Of a stretch of DNA of 22,531 nucleotides, positions 22,244 to 22,531 are shown in pieces. The notes beneath the pieces were generated by a model that ran no database searches, was not told where the DNA came from, and worked only from the letters and a program-made list of their open reading frames with translations. This DNA is from an uncultured Eubacteriales bacterium. GTDB lineage: Bacteria > Bacillota > Clostridia > Oscillospirales > Acutalibacteraceae. Each line of letters starts with the position of its first letter. Positions within the stretch are counted from its first letter, which is position 1. The stretch spans positions 1 to 22,531 of the forward strand of contig CAKTTT010000016.1 of assembly GCA_934615635.1 (NCBI GenBank), written 5' to 3'. A program made the position numbers and the translations under genes.

Positions 22244-22531
22244 TCAGAGCCGGGCCATCAGGCTGCAGAGCTGATCGGAGAAGGCGGCGGGATTGTCGAT
22301 GCTCATCCCCTCGATCAGCAGCGCCTGGTTGTACAGCAAGCCGGCATATTCCCGCAGCCTGTCCTGATCCTCCGCGTACAAGCGGGTCAGGGCGGAGAAG
22401 ATGGGGTGGGATTCATTGATCTCCAGCACCCGGTCGGCCTTGACCTTGTTGTCCGAGGGCATGGCGTTGAGGACCTTTTCCATCTCCAGGGTGATGCCGC
22501 CGTCGGTGGTGAGGCAGACGGGCGCGGAGAC
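22244..22531 (-). CDS. htpG: HtpG (Hsp90) C-terminus, cut by the window edge
   Basis: The last 95 residues of a molecular chaperone of the Hsp90 family are present; the frame is open to the right edge. They include MEKVLNAMPSD, the typical helix ADRVLEINESHPIFSAL and LLYNQALLIEGMSIDNPAAF. This is the C-terminal dimerisation domain; the ATPase domain lies outside the window. An internal ATG at 22483 is not the true start. The stop codon adjoins the VanZ-like gene. Confidence 0.92.
   Translation of the reverse strand, partial: VSAPVCLTTDGGITLEMEKVLNAMPSDNKVKADRVLEINESHPIFSALTRLYAEDQDRLREYAGLLYNQALLIEGMSIDNPAAFSDQLCSLMARL

Noticed and set aside
1..22531. CRISPR array, tRNA, insertion sequence or prophage
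   Set aside because: I looked for regular direct repeats with spacers, T-loop-like GGTTCGAA motifs, transposase or integrase motifs and found none.

Overview
The window looks like chromosomal housekeeping DNA from a high-GC, low-order Bacillota (Clostridia; Oscillospiraceae-like is my best guess). The reasons are the DegV, YqhQ (DUF1385) and PrmC genes, a CPBP protease, VanZ/VanY-type proteins, strong AGGAGG-type ribosome binding sites, sigma-A-like promoters and GC-rich spacers full of hairpins. The genus is inference. I see no phage, insertion sequence, CRISPR array, tRNA or rRNA.

Almost everything is on the minus strand, so transcription runs from the right edge to the left. From right to left: the C-terminus of htpG (cut by the window edge) is followed after 1 nt by a VanZ-like membrane protein and a terminator. 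Next is a three-gene unit: a lipoprotein with Asp-rich FG-GAP/VCBS-like repeats, an OmpR-type response regulator and a HAMP histidine kinase. yqhQ and prmC follow, overlapping by 4 nt, and a terminator is built into the 3' end of prmC. Then come a patatin-like lipase with a textbook terminator and an XRE-type regulator with its own promoter.

The only plus-strand genes are an RsmC-like methyltransferase (11935-12540) and a 68-residue protein (12634-12840). They are preceded by a hairpin-rich leader of about 400 nt. Left of them, back on the minus strand, are a membrane-anchored M15 (VanY-type) D,D-carboxypeptidase, a small DUF6530-like protein, and the series CPBP protease, tadA, recG. Further left is an operon of GT4 glycosyltransferase, PlsC-like acyltransferase and DegV. 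It has a clear promoter at 5106-5134 and ends at an 18-bp hairpin, and its gene set suggests membrane (glyco)lipid synthesis. The leftmost gene is an ECF-like sigma factor with a predicted winged-helix and a long C-terminal extension.

The most interesting regulatory DNA is in front of the DUF6530-like gene. A perfect 44-bp palindrome covers the -10 and start region of a TTGACA-N17-TATCAT promoter, and two diverged copies of a ~46-nt AT-rich element carrying a related TTAC/GTAA dyad lie upstream. Smaller palindromes also sit on the predicted start sites of the GT4 operon and the sigma-factor gene. A 20-nt dispersed repeat core (CCGTTTACGGGCGGCGGGGC or a close match) occurs in three spacers. 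No clearly new multi-gene system is evident. The best leads are this autoregulatory-looking locus, the lipoprotein/two-component unit and the sigma factor with its own candidate effector domain.
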